Part shown: piece after piece, positions 26,525 to 34,876 of the stretch | Layout of the letters: each line of letters opens with the position of its first letter | Position numbering within the stretch: position 1 is the stretch's first letter | NCBI GenBank assembly: GCA_018335755.1 | Contig: JAGXRK010000003.1 | Span: forward strand, 1-47,014 | Source of the DNA: Ignavibacterium sp. | GTDB taxonomy: Bacteria > Bacteroidota > Ignavibacteria > Ignavibacteriales > Ignavibacteriaceae | Reading direction: 5' to 3' | DNA length: 47,014 nucleotides | Translations under genes and position numbers: made by a program | Notes under the pieces: model-generated | Databases searched by the model: none | Seen by the model: only the letters and a program-made list of their open reading frames with translations | What the model was told of the DNA's origin: nothing

Positions 26525-26588
26525 TATGCGGGTATATGGATTAAGTAAAAGATATCAATTGTTAATTTATTAATCCAAATACCGCATA
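26525..26588. terminator. Long imperfect hairpin between convergent genes
   Basis: The left arm 26525-26544 (TATGCGG ... TGGATTAA) and right arm 26570-26588 (TTAATCCA ... CCGCATA) pair over about 18 bases with one or two bulges, around a 25-base AT-rich loop. It lies between the TerB gene and the convergent glutathione peroxidase gene. It may act as a bidirectional terminator, though neither side has a strong T run. Confidence 0.5.
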
Positions 26589-26626
26589 CATTTAATTATC
26601 AAAACCTTTAGTTAATAACCGAACGG

Positions 26627-27226
26627 TTACTTACCAAGTTCAGCTTCTAATGCTGAAATAAGTTCAGAATTTGTTGGATCAACTTTAGTGGAATATCTGG
26701 CTGCTATGTCACCATTCTTTGCGATAAGAAATTTTTCAAAATTCCATTTGATATCACCCTTATCAACAGCAGAACTGTTCGTAAGTCTTTCATACAAAGG
26801 CGAACGCTTATTTCCATTTACTTCAATTTTATCGAATAGCTTAAAAGTTACTCCGAAGTTTGCAGTACAAAATTCTGCTATTTCTTCATTAGTGCCGGGT
26901 TCCTGTCCCCCGAATTGATCACACGGGAAAGCAAGAATTTCAAATCCCCTGCTATTATACTTATCATAGATTTCCTGCAGACCTTTATATTGTTTTGTAT
27001 AACCGCATTTACTGGCAACATTTACAATAAGTAATACCTTACCTTTATAATCAGCCAGTTTTATGTCCTTACCATTCATATCTTTAACCGTAATATCGTT
27101 TATATTATTGTTCATATCTTCTCCTTTCCTGAGATTTTTATTATCCGCATTTGCGTTTGAAGTTAGAAATAATCCTAATCCCAAAATTGAGATTATAAAT
27201 AAGGTCGATAAAAATATTGCCTTCAT
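26627..27226 (-). CDS. Glutathione peroxidase-family thiol peroxidase
   Basis: It reduces peroxides through a Cys. VNVASKCGYT holds peroxidatic C74 (Cys, not selenocysteine); FPCDQFGGQEPG holds the conserved Gln (Q108); KWNFEKFL holds W157 and N158. C120 (IAEFC) is where the resolving Cys sits in thioredoxin-dependent members, so thioredoxin is the likely reductant. The full 199-residue form carries a signal-like N terminus (about 1-27, NANA). An internal ATG at Met38 has a strong SD and would give a 162-residue cytoplasmic enzyme of normal family length. Confidence 0.92.
   Translation of the reverse strand: MKAIFLSTLFIISILGLGLFLTSNANADNKNLRKGEDMNNNINDITVKDMNGKDIKLADYKGKVLLIVNVASKCGYTKQYKGLQEIYDKYNSRGFEILAFPCDQFGGQEPGTNEEIAEFCTANFGVTFKLFDKIEVNGNKRSPLYERLTNSSAVDKGDIKWNFEKFLIAKNGDIAARYSTKVDPTNSELISALEAELGK
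27113..27130 (-). promoter_or_regulatory. Internal SD and ATG inside the peroxidase gene
   Basis: On the minus strand AGGAAAGGAG (27121-27130) is followed five bases later by ATG (27113-27115), which is Met38 of the long form. The upstream ATG (27226) has no comparable SD. This arrangement would yield a form lacking the signal peptide. Confidence 0.6.
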
Positions 27227-27294
27227 AGATTTCTCTTTTTATATAACAAACCGAATTATAAATTGATTAGTTCAAGATTATTGAAAAATAATAT

Positions 27295-27603
27295 TTATTT
27301 GGAAAGTTTTGAACGGTAGATATCCATCACAATGCAGGATGTAAGCTGAGTGGGGCTGATTAAACTCATTTTTTTAAAGATTTGAAGACCGGCAAACTGT
27401 CCTAAAAAGAAGGCAGCAACAAGAACAACATAAGAGTTTATTTCGAACTCTGTTCCGGATATTAACCTGATAAGAATAATAACAGGCACCGGCAAATGAA
27501 TGGCTAAAAACCATTGAAGCGAAAACCGTTTAACATTCGCCCGCCAATATCCGAAAGGTATATTGAGAATCAGTACAATAAATGAAATCAGAATAAGGTT
27601 CAT
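27295..27603 (-). CDS. Small membrane protein of unknown function
   Basis: A 102-residue protein with about three hydrophobic segments: LILISFIVLILNIPFGYW at the N terminus, WFLAIHLPVPVIILIRL, and SYVVLVAAFFLGQFAGLQI. The positively charged RANVKRFSLQW between the first two suggests an inner-membrane orientation. I do not recognise a named family. It lies alone on the minus strand between glutathione peroxidase and pta, with 68- and 153-base gaps. Confidence 0.7.
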   Translation of the reverse strand: MNLILISFIVLILNIPFGYWRANVKRFSLQWFLAIHLPVPVIILIRLISGTEFEINSYVVLVAAFFLGQFAGLQIFKKMSLISPTQLTSCIVMDIYRSKLSK

Positions 27604-27718
27604 TAAAAATTAGTGTTTTGAAAACGAACATAAATAAAAGATTTTTTATAAAAAATCCAGTTGAAGAAGTAAAATTGAATTTGCGGTAATACTACTTAAA
27701 GTTCAGACCTCTATTTTT

Positions 27719-27755
27719 TAAGCCCCTCCTTAGGAGGGGGTTTTAGGGAGGCTTT
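27719..27755. repeat. CCCCTCC/GGAGGGG hairpin after pta
   Basis: CCCCTCC (27723-27729), TTA, GGAGGGG (27733-27739), then TTTTAGGGAGGCTTTT, with an outer AAGCC/GGCTT pairing. GC-rich against an AT-rich background and of a kind I associate with intergenic repeats in this phylum. There is no T run on the minus side, so it is not a classical terminator for pta. Confidence 0.45.
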
Positions 27756-27756
27756 T

Positions 27757-28746
27757 CTAACTCATCAATGCGGCAATAGAGGCAGTATTTACAATGTCGT
27801 CAACACTGCAGCCGCGGCTTAAATCGAAGAATGGTTTTCTTAATCCTTGAACCATTGGCCCAACTGCTTCCGCACCGCCTAATCGCTGAGCAATTTTATA
27901 ACCAATATTTCCTGCATTGAGGTCAGGGAATACAAGAACATTTGCTAGTCCAGCAACAGAACTTCCGGGTGCTTTCTTTTTACCAATTGATTCAATAATT
28001 GCAGCATCAAACTGAAGTTCACCATCTACCTTAAGATCAGGGCGTTTTTGCTTTATAATATTTGTTGCTTCAATTACTTTATCTGCAAGTTCGTGTTTTG
28101 CGCTCCCTTTTGTTGAAAAGGATAACATTGCAATAAGAGGTTCTTCACCTGTAAGTTTATAATGATTATCAGCAGTTGAAATTGCAATGTCTGCAAGCTG
28201 ACCCGCGTCCGGATCGGGAACAACCGCACAGTCAGCAAAGTTATAAGTCTTATCAGGGAACAGCATTAAGAAGAAGCTGGAAACAATAGATATTCCTTCA
28301 GGCATTCCGACAATCTGAATACCGGCTTTCATTACATCGGCAGTTGATGCAAACGAGCCCGCCACACTTCCATCAACCATTCCTTCTCTTAACATCATTG
28401 CTGCAAAAAACAGGTCACGTTTCATTGATTCCTTTGCTTGCTCAGCAGTCATACCTTTTTTCTTTCTCAGTTCATAATAGATGTTTGAGAAATCATCAAA
28501 CTTATTATGTTTTGTATGATCAATAACTTTAATTCCTGTCAGATTTACACCAAGCTTATTGGCAGCCTCATTTATCTTCTTCTCATCTCCTAAGGTTACA
28601 ACAGAAACAGTTTTTTCTTTGGTAAGTATTTCCGCCGCTTTTAGTACTCTTTCATCGTGAGATTCCGGTAGTATAATGGTTTTGTTAAGCTTTGATGCTT
28701 TTGTTTTCATCTGGTTTAATAATTCGAGTCCCATAGTATTATCCAT
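27757..28746 (-). CDS. pta: Phosphate acetyltransferase
   Basis: It interconverts acetyl-CoA and acetyl phosphate. The 329-residue length corresponds to the catalytic-domain-only type without the regulatory N-terminal DRTGG region. Motifs: TIILPESHDERVLKAA, DGSVAGSFASTADVMKAG, DCAVVPDPDAGQLADIA, FSTKGSAKHELADKV and VFPDLNAGNIGYKI. No acetate kinase gene is adjacent. The ATG is preceded on the minus strand by a seven-base-pair AAATTTG/CAAATTT hairpin (28755-28773) only nine bases away. Confidence 0.96.
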   Translation of the reverse strand: MDNTMGLELLNQMKTKASKLNKTIILPESHDERVLKAAEILTKEKTVSVVTLGDEKKINEAANKLGVNLTGIKVIDHTKHNKFDDFSNIYYELRKKKGMTAEQAKESMKRDLFFAAMMLREGMVDGSVAGSFASTADVMKAGIQIVGMPEGISIVSSFFLMLFPDKTYNFADCAVVPDPDAGQLADIAISTADNHYKLTGEEPLIAMLSFSTKGSAKHELADKVIEATNIIKQKRPDLKVDGELQFDAAIIESIGKKKAPGSSVAGLANVLVFPDLNAGNIGYKIAQRLGGAEAVGPMVQGLRKPFFDLSRGCSVDDIVNTASIAALMS

Positions 28747-28999
28747 AATTTGAAAAATTTGTTCATCAAATTTACTAAAATGTAAAGTAAAGGTTGAGGA
28801 ATCGTATCACATTGGCTGCTATATATTATTTTTTTCAATATGTTTTTATCCTAAATTTATTATAAGAAGAACACTCAAGCACTTGTTTCAATTAAGCATT
28901 ATATTAGCATTTAATTTTATTTTCTTTTAAGCATAAAAAGACTTAATTTTCGTTGTTTTTTTAAGCTAAAACGGATAAATTCACAGCCTTAATTTTGTT

Positions 29000-29704
29000 A
29001 TGATTGCGGAAAATTTAACCCGAATTCGTGAAAAAATCGCACTTCATTGTGATAATTCCGGCAGAAATGCCGATGATATAAAACTGATTGCTGTTACTAA
29101 ATATTTTGGTACTGATATAATTGAAGAAGCAATTTCTGCGGGTATAACAGATTTTGGTGAAAATAAAGCCCAGGAACTAAATCTTAAATACGAAAAATTG
29201 GGTAATAAGGTTACGTGGCATTTTATTGGCACATTGCAGAAAAACAAAGTTAAGTACGCTGTTAAAGCAGCTGAGCTCATCCATTCAGTTGATTCTATTG
29301 AATTAGCTGATGAAATTGATGCAAGAGCAGGTAAACTCAGCAAGATCCAGAAAATTCTATTGGAAGTAAACACATCTTCAGAAGAAAGTAAATCGGGTTT
29401 GATAACAGAAGATGATGTATTCAGGCTAGCTGAACAATGCAACAAAAAAAATAATTTGGAGCTTAGTGGATTAATGACAATGGCTCCTTTTACTGATGAT
29501 GAAAAGGTTATACGAAACAGTTTTTCATCACTTAGATCACTTAAAGAAAAATTATTTAAAAATGGATTTACCAAAATAACTGAGCTTTCTATGGGTATGA
29601 CAAATGATTATGAATTAGCAGTTGACGAAGGCGCTACTATGCTTAGAATCGGCTCGGCAATATTTGGTGAAAGAGATTATTCAAAAGATTGGAGGGAAAT
29701 ATGA
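29000..29704 (+). CDS. YggS-family PLP-binding homeostasis protein
   Basis: A 234-residue single-domain TIM-barrel PLP protein (PLPBP). K34 in LIAVTKYF is the PLP lysine; FGENKAQELNLK, WHFIGTLQKNKVKY, LSMGMTNDYELAVDEGATMLRIGSAIFG are all family signatures. It affects PLP and amino-acid balance and has no known enzymatic reaction. It heads a plus-strand run and overlaps the DivIVA-domain gene by ATGA, a classic neighbourhood. Upstream TAAATTCA (28976-28983) with TTG 20 bases earlier is a weak promoter candidate. Confidence 0.94.
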   Translation: MIAENLTRIREKIALHCDNSGRNADDIKLIAVTKYFGTDIIEEAISAGITDFGENKAQELNLKYEKLGNKVTWHFIGTLQKNKVKYAVKAAELIHSVDSIELADEIDARAGKLSKIQKILLEVNTSSEESKSGLITEDDVFRLAEQCNKKNNLELSGLMTMAPFTDDEKVIRNSFSSLRSLKEKLFKNGFTKITELSMGMTNDYELAVDEGATMLRIGSAIFGERDYSKDWREI

Positions 29705-30237
29705 AAATTTCCCCTGTAAGCATTAAGCGGCAGGAATTTGCAAAAAAAATGCGCGGATACGACACTGAAGAAGTTCAGGCATTTCTCGAAAAACTTGCTG
29801 ATGATATTGATGAATTGCAGAAGGAGAATGAAGAACTATATCAGCAGGTTGAAACTCTTAATGAAAACCTTTCAGAATTCAAGAAGATTGAAAAGAACCT
29901 TCAGGATACTTTACTTAAAGCACAAGAGTCTTCAACTAAAACAATTGAATCCACAAAAAAACAAGCGAGTCTTATAATAAAAGAAGCTGAACTAAAAGCA
30001 TCGCAGATAATTGAAAAAGCACGTGAAAACGCAAATGATATTCGAAGCGCTGTTATCAATCTAAGGGAAGAAAAAGATCTTATTATTGCCAAGCTTAAAG
30101 CAATAATTAGTTCACAAGCACATTTACTTGAAATGAAGGTTGAAGATGCAGGGGAGGAAAGAACGGCTTCCCGAAAGGAAGAACCTGCACAAAAGCTTGA
30201 CATCGACCTTGATGATATTATTGATAAAATACTCTGA
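29701..30237 (+). CDS. DivIVA-domain coiled-coil protein
   Basis: The start at 29701 is chosen because GGAGGG (29691-29696) is well spaced before it; the ATG also overlaps the YggS stop (ATGA). The 178-residue product begins with a DivIVA lipid-binding motif (SPVSIKRQEFAKKMRGYD), then a coiled coil to about residue 145 and an acidic tail ending LDIDLDDIIDKIL. DivIVA homologues bind curved membrane at poles or septa. In this phylum the role is unstudied; a scaffold function is inference. Confidence 0.88.
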   Translation: MKISPVSIKRQEFAKKMRGYDTEEVQAFLEKLADDIDELQKENEELYQQVETLNENLSEFKKIEKNLQDTLLKAQESSTKTIESTKKQASLIIKEAELKASQIIEKARENANDIRSAVINLREEKDLIIAKLKAIISSQAHLLEMKVEDAGEERTASRKEEPAQKLDIDLDDIIDKIL

Positions 30238-30242
30238 TTAAC

Positions 30243-31064
30243 ATGAGTAATCTTTTAGCAAAAATAAATGAAACAGTAGCTGTCATTCGTAAAGAAGCAA
30301 ATGATGATTACCCTGTTGGAATAATACTCGGTACGGGTTTAGGCGGCCTTGTTAAAGAGATTGACATTGAAAAAGAAATAGATTACTCTGAATTACCTTA
30401 TTTTCCGTTATCAACCGTAGAATCACACCACGGAAGATTAATACTCGGAAAAATCAACGGTAAAAAAGTTGTTGCAATGCAGGGGCGTTTTCATTTTTAT
30501 GAAGGCTACTCAATGCAGCAGATTACTTATCCGGTTCGTGTTATGAAATTTCTCGGGGTAAAAACTCTGCTTGTTTCAAATGCCTGTGGTGGAATGAATC
30601 CAGATTACCGCAAAGGGGATTTGATGCTGATGAATGATCATATAAATCTTCTGGGTGATAATCCACTCATAGGAAAAAATGAGGATGAACTCGGACCAAG
30701 ATTTCCGGATATGAGTGAACCATACGGTCTGGAATTAATTGAACTGGCAGAAAAAGTGGCTGTAGAAAATCAGATAAAAGTACATAAAGGCGTTTATGTT
30801 GCAGTACCGGGTCCAAATCTTGAAACAAGAGCAGAATACAGATTTTTGCGTGAAATTGGTGCAGATGTGGTAGGTATGTCAACTGTACCGGAAAATATAG
30901 TTGCTAATCATATGGGCATAAAAGTTTTAGGAATTAGTATTATTACAGATGAGTGTTTTCCGGATAGTCTGAAGCCGGTTATTGTTGATGAAATAATTGC
31001 TGCTGCAATGAAAGCAGAACCCAAAATGACGTTAATTATGAAAGAAGTAATTAAGAGGTTGTAA
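30243..31064 (+). CDS. Purine nucleoside phosphorylase
   Basis: It cleaves purine nucleosides with phosphate in the salvage pathway. The 273-residue protein is of the trimeric PNP family: ILGTGLGGLV for phosphate binding, VESHHGRLILG, AMQGRFHFYEGYS, SNACGGMNPDYRKGDLML, and GADVVGMSTVPENIVANHMG with the base-binding Glu-like region. It is adjacent to the DivIVA gene (5-base gap) and overlaps the next gene by one base (taATG). Confidence 0.95.
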   Translation: MSNLLAKINETVAVIRKEANDDYPVGIILGTGLGGLVKEIDIEKEIDYSELPYFPLSTVESHHGRLILGKINGKKVVAMQGRFHFYEGYSMQQITYPVRVMKFLGVKTLLVSNACGGMNPDYRKGDLMLMNDHINLLGDNPLIGKNEDELGPRFPDMSEPYGLELIELAEKVAVENQIKVHKGVYVAVPGPNLETRAEYRFLREIGADVVGMSTVPENIVANHMGIKVLGISIITDECFPDSLKPVIVDEIIAAAMKAEPKMTLIMKEVIKRL

Positions 31065-31681
31065 TGTCGGCACTAACAAAAAAACTTTCGAACTATGGTG
31101 CTGTACTTTTAATAGGTGTTTTAATTTTTGCATCAAACTTTCTCGATACCAATATTTTTGTTTTTGGTGAAAATCACTTTGCAGTTTGGTTTGTGCTGTC
31201 TATTATGTGCTTTGCCTGCGGATGGTTCATTAACCGAACTCTTGGATGGCAATATGGCGGCAAAGTTGTTTTTGCTGTAACAATAGGTGTTTCCTTTCTA
31301 AGCATTTTTATGATAACTTTTTTCAGAGAGTACTTTGCTTCGAGTGAATTGCTTTTCGAAAATATCATTCTCTACACTTTAAGAAATATTACTTTGGGAG
31401 CTATGGGCTTTTTCGGAATGGCAATCCAGCAACTTCTTGGTGAAGATAGGGAAGTTGTTCTGCTCAGAGAAAAAGTAAAAATACTTGAAGAGATCAGATA
31501 CGATCGTAATAAAGAATCTGAACTTGAATTGAAAGAGGCACAACTGAAAGCTAAAGAAATTATGCTTGAAGCCCAGTCTCAATCAAAAAATATGATTCTG
31601 AAAAAAGAAAGAATTGAAAAAGAGCTGAAAGAGTTTATTCATGCGGAAAAAGAATTAATCAAAAAATACGAAGAGTTATAA
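31064..31681 (+). CDS. Membrane protein with C-terminal coiled coil, unknown function
   Basis: A 205-residue protein with four predicted membrane helices (about 12-28, 40-56, 68-88, 103-122) followed by a charged coiled coil from about 128 to the end (VVLLREKVKILEEIRYDRN ... IEKELKEFIHAEKELIKKY). I do not recognise a family. It is translated immediately after the PNP gene and lies 29 bases before ileS. Together with the DivIVA-type protein two genes upstream, it could form a membrane-associated scaffold, which is speculation. Confidence 0.8.
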   Translation: MSALTKKLSNYGAVLLIGVLIFASNFLDTNIFVFGENHFAVWFVLSIMCFACGWFINRTLGWQYGGKVVFAVTIGVSFLSIFMITFFREYFASSELLFENIILYTLRNITLGAMGFFGMAIQQLLGEDREVVLLREKVKILEEIRYDRNKESELELKEAQLKAKEIMLEAQSQSKNMILKKERIEKELKEFIHAEKELIKKYEEL

Positions 31682-31710
31682 ATTTTCAGTTAAAGGTTGT
31701 TTTAAGTCAG

Positions 31711-34700
31711 ATGTTCAAGCAGAATCCTGAAAAAGTCGGTTATCCGAAGTTAGAAGAAGAAATACTTAAGTTCTGGAAAGAGAATAAAGTTTTTGAAAAA
31801 AGCGTCTCATCCAGGAATGAAAGTAAATCGTTCACTTTTTATGAGGGGCCTCCAACAGCAAACGGCAAGCCTGGTATCCACCACGTTATGGCCCGTACAC
31901 TTAAAGATCTTGTGTGCAGATATAAAACATTACAAGGCTTCAGGGTTGAAAGAAAAGCGGGCTGGGATACTCATGGACTTCCTGTTGAAATTGAAGTTGA
32001 AAAATCACTCGGTATAAAACATAAAAGCGAAGTTCTTGATTACGGTGTTGAAAAGTACAATGAAGCCTGCCGCAAATCTGTTTTTACTTATCTTGATCTT
32101 TGGGAAAAAATGACAACCCGTATGGGTTACTGGATTGATTTGAATTCTGCCTATGTTACTCTTACAAATGATTATATCGAGTCTGTCTGGTGGGCATTAA
32201 AATCATTGTTTGATAAGGGACTTATTTATAAAGATTATAAAATCGTTCCGCAAGATCCTAAATCTGAAACGGTGCTATCTTCTCACGAACTTGCTTTGGG
32301 CTATAGGGAAACAAAGGATCCTTCAGTTTATGTATTATTTAAACTTGTTGATGCCAATGAACATATTTTAGTATGGACAACAACCCCCTGGACGCTGATC
32401 TCAAATGTTGCTCTTGCCGTCGGTTCGGATATTAATTATGTTAAAATTAAATTGGATGATAAAACAATTATCCTGGCAAAAGATCGTCTTGCAGTTATTG
32501 ATAAGGATTATGAGATAATCGATGTGTTAAAGGGAAAGGATCTTGCCGGAAGAAAGTACGAGCAGCTTTTTAACTACTGCCAGGTTGATAAGGATGCATT
32601 CTATGTAATTGAAGGTGATTTTGTAAGCACAGAAGATGGTTCTGGTGTTGTACATATTGCTCCTGCATTTGGAGCTGATGATTATGAGATATCTAAAAAA
32701 TTTAATCTTCCAATGCTCCAGCCGGTTACGAGAGGCGGTGTTTTTACCGACGAAGTAATTGATTTTGCCGGACAGTTTGTTAAAGATGCTGATGAAGGCA
32801 TCATCAAAAAAATGAAGTTGGAAGGCAAACTCTTTAAAAAAGAAACAATAGTTCACTCCTATCCATTCAGCTGGCGACACACTGATGTTCCTGTAATTTA
32901 CTATGCACGGGAATCATGGTTCATTAGAACAACAAAAATCGCTAAACGAATGGTTGAACTTAATAAAACCATTAACTGGCAGCCGCCCGAAGTTGGTGCA
33001 GGCAGATTCGGTAACTGGCTTGATGAGAATAAAGACTGGGCTTTATCACGGGATCGTTTCTGGGCAACTCCGCTTCCTATATGGGTCAGTGAAGATGGAG
33101 ATATGTTTGCTGTAGGAAGCATTGAAGAACTGAAGCAGGGTTTCTATGAAGAAAACGGAAAAAGATTTCCTCTCACAGAAGTTGAAGAAATTGATCTTCA
33201 CAAACCGTTTGTTGATAAAGTTTTCTTTGAGCGGAAAGGCAAAATATTTAAAAGAACTCCTGAACTGATTGACGTATGGTTTGATTCCGGCGCAATGCCT
33301 TTTGCTCAATACCATTATCCGTTTGAAAATAAAGAACTATTTGAGAAAAAATTCTTTCCATCAGATTTTATCTGCGAAGGAATTGATCAGACACGCGGCT
33401 GGTTTTATACCCTGCACGCAATAGCTACAATGTTGTTTGATAATGTTGCATTTAAAAATGTAATTGTTAATGAGCTTATTCTGGATAAAACCGGAAGAAA
33501 AATGTCAAAATCAATCGGCAACTCGGTTGATCCTTTCGAACTCTTCGATAAATACGGTGCTGATGCTACAAGATGGTATCTTGTTACAAATAGTCCGCCC
33601 TGGAAGCCTACATTATTTGATGAAGAAGGATTACTTGAAGTACAAAGAAAATTTTTCGGAACGTTTTATAATACATATTCATTCTTTGCACTTTATGCTA
33701 ATATAGATATGTTTAACTTTAGTGGTGAAATGATACCATATGAGGAGAGACCTGAGATTGACAGATGGATAATTTCAAAACTTAATTCGCTTATTTCAGA
33801 ATATGAACAATTGATGGATCAATACGAGGTTACAAAAGCAGCAAGGGCTGTATCAACATTTACTATTGATCACCTTTCAAACTGGTACGTGAGAAGAAGC
33901 AGAAGAAGATTCTGGAAATCTGAAATGAACAGGGAAAAACTTTCTGCATATCAGAGTCTTTATGAGTGCCTCATTAAACTTGCAAAACTTACTTCACCTT
34001 TTGCTCCTTTTACTGCTGAGGAGATTTATCAGAATCTTAATAAAGTAACTAAACTTGAAAAATACGAATCTGTTCATCTGGCAGAATATCCCAAAGCCGG
34101 GTTTCGTGAATCTGAATTAGAGGAAAAAATGGATGTGGCTCAAAATGTTGTTTATTTGACACGAGCAATGAGAGCTAAAAATAACCTTAAAGTCCGCCAA
34201 CCATTAAGAAAAATTATGGTTGTTCTTGATAAATCTAAACAGGAATCTCTTCTCAAAATGAAAGATGTAGTGCTTGAGGAAGTAAATATTAAAGAGTTAG
34301 TAGTACTTAGTGATGACGCTGATTTTGTAAATAAATCCGCTAAAGCAAATTTTAAATCAATAGGTCCGAAATTCGGTAAAAAAGCCAAAGCCGTTGCTGA
34401 AGCAATTAAAAATTTCAATAAAAATCAAATTAGGTTGATTGAATCAGACCGACAGATTAATTTGAATATCGAAGGAGAAGAAATAATTGTTGCAAAAGAG
34501 GATGTTGAAATCATAAGCACTGAAATTACCGGTTGGGTTGTTGAAACGGAAAGCGGAGTAACTGTTGCAATTGATAAAGAACTTGATGAATCTTTAATTT
34601 CAGAAGGTCTGGCTAGAGAGTTTGTTAACAGAATTCAGAATATGAGAAAAGATGCCGGTTTTGAAGTAACAGATAAAATAAAAATAGTTTTTAAAGGCAA

Positions 34701-34863
34701 TAATACTTTAATTAATGCGATAAATAATTTTAATCAATACATAGCAAATGAAACCTTAGCAGAAAAAGTCAGCATCGATGACCAAATGAACGGCGGATAT
34801 AAGCAGGATTGGAAAATCGGTGAATATGATTGCTCAATTCAAATAGAAAAGGTTAATTCCTAG
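31711..34863 (+). CDS. ileS: Isoleucine-tRNA ligase, type 2 with altered HIGH motif
   Basis: A class I synthetase of 1050 residues, within the size range of the eukaryote-like IleRS2 type. GPPTANGKPGIHHVMA places GIHH at residues 55-58, where most class I enzymes have HIGH. KMSKSIGN is normal (597-601). The editing-domain and Trp-rich segments (VWTTTPWTLISNVALAVG) and the anticodon-binding C-terminal half are present. The long C-terminal region with RIQNMRKDAGFEV matches the family. It stands in the core operon 29 bases after the membrane protein and 13 before the DksA-like gene. Confidence 0.97.
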   Translation: MFKQNPEKVGYPKLEEEILKFWKENKVFEKSVSSRNESKSFTFYEGPPTANGKPGIHHVMARTLKDLVCRYKTLQGFRVERKAGWDTHGLPVEIEVEKSLGIKHKSEVLDYGVEKYNEACRKSVFTYLDLWEKMTTRMGYWIDLNSAYVTLTNDYIESVWWALKSLFDKGLIYKDYKIVPQDPKSETVLSSHELALGYRETKDPSVYVLFKLVDANEHILVWTTTPWTLISNVALAVGSDINYVKIKLDDKTIILAKDRLAVIDKDYEIIDVLKGKDLAGRKYEQLFNYCQVDKDAFYVIEGDFVSTEDGSGVVHIAPAFGADDYEISKKFNLPMLQPVTRGGVFTDEVIDFAGQFVKDADEGIIKKMKLEGKLFKKETIVHSYPFSWRHTDVPVIYYARESWFIRTTKIAKRMVELNKTINWQPPEVGAGRFGNWLDENKDWALSRDRFWATPLPIWVSEDGDMFAVGSIEELKQGFYEENGKRFPLTEVEEIDLHKPFVDKVFFERKGKIFKRTPELIDVWFDSGAMPFAQYHYPFENKELFEKKFFPSDFICEGIDQTRGWFYTLHAIATMLFDNVAFKNVIVNELILDKTGRKMSKSIGNSVDPFELFDKYGADATRWYLVTNSPPWKPTLFDEEGLLEVQRKFFGTFYNTYSFFALYANIDMFNFSGEMIPYEERPEIDRWIISKLNSLISEYEQLMDQYEVTKAARAVSTFTIDHLSNWYVRRSRRRFWKSEMNREKLSAYQSLYECLIKLAKLTSPFAPFTAEEIYQNLNKVTKLEKYESVHLAEYPKAGFRESELEEKMDVAQNVVYLTRAMRAKNNLKVRQPLRKIMVVLDKSKQESLLKMKDVVLEEVNIKELVVLSDDADFVNKSAKANFKSIGPKFGKKAKAVAEAIKNFNKNQIRLIESDRQINLNIEGEEIIVAKEDVEIISTEITGWVVETESGVTVAIDKELDESLISEGLAREFVNRIQNMRKDAGFEVTDKIKIVFKGNNTLINAINNFNQYIANETLAEKVSIDDQMNGGYKQDWKIGEYDCSIQIEKVNS

Positions 34864-34876
34864 AAGGAGGTCCGTT

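Noticed and set aside
27719..27755. Rho-independent terminator for pta
   Set aside because: The hairpin is good but is not followed by T residues on the minus strand; a repeat element is a better description.
28747..28999. Regulatory RNA or riboswitch in the pta/yggS divergent gap
   Set aside because: Apart from one short AT hairpin the region is low-complexity AT-rich sequence with no conserved riboswitch motif that I can see.
29044..29574. A 176-codon open frame antisense to the YggS gene
   Set aside because: It is rich in Ser and Leu as expected for the mirror of an AT-rich coding strand, has no family features, and lies wholly inside a well-recognised gene.
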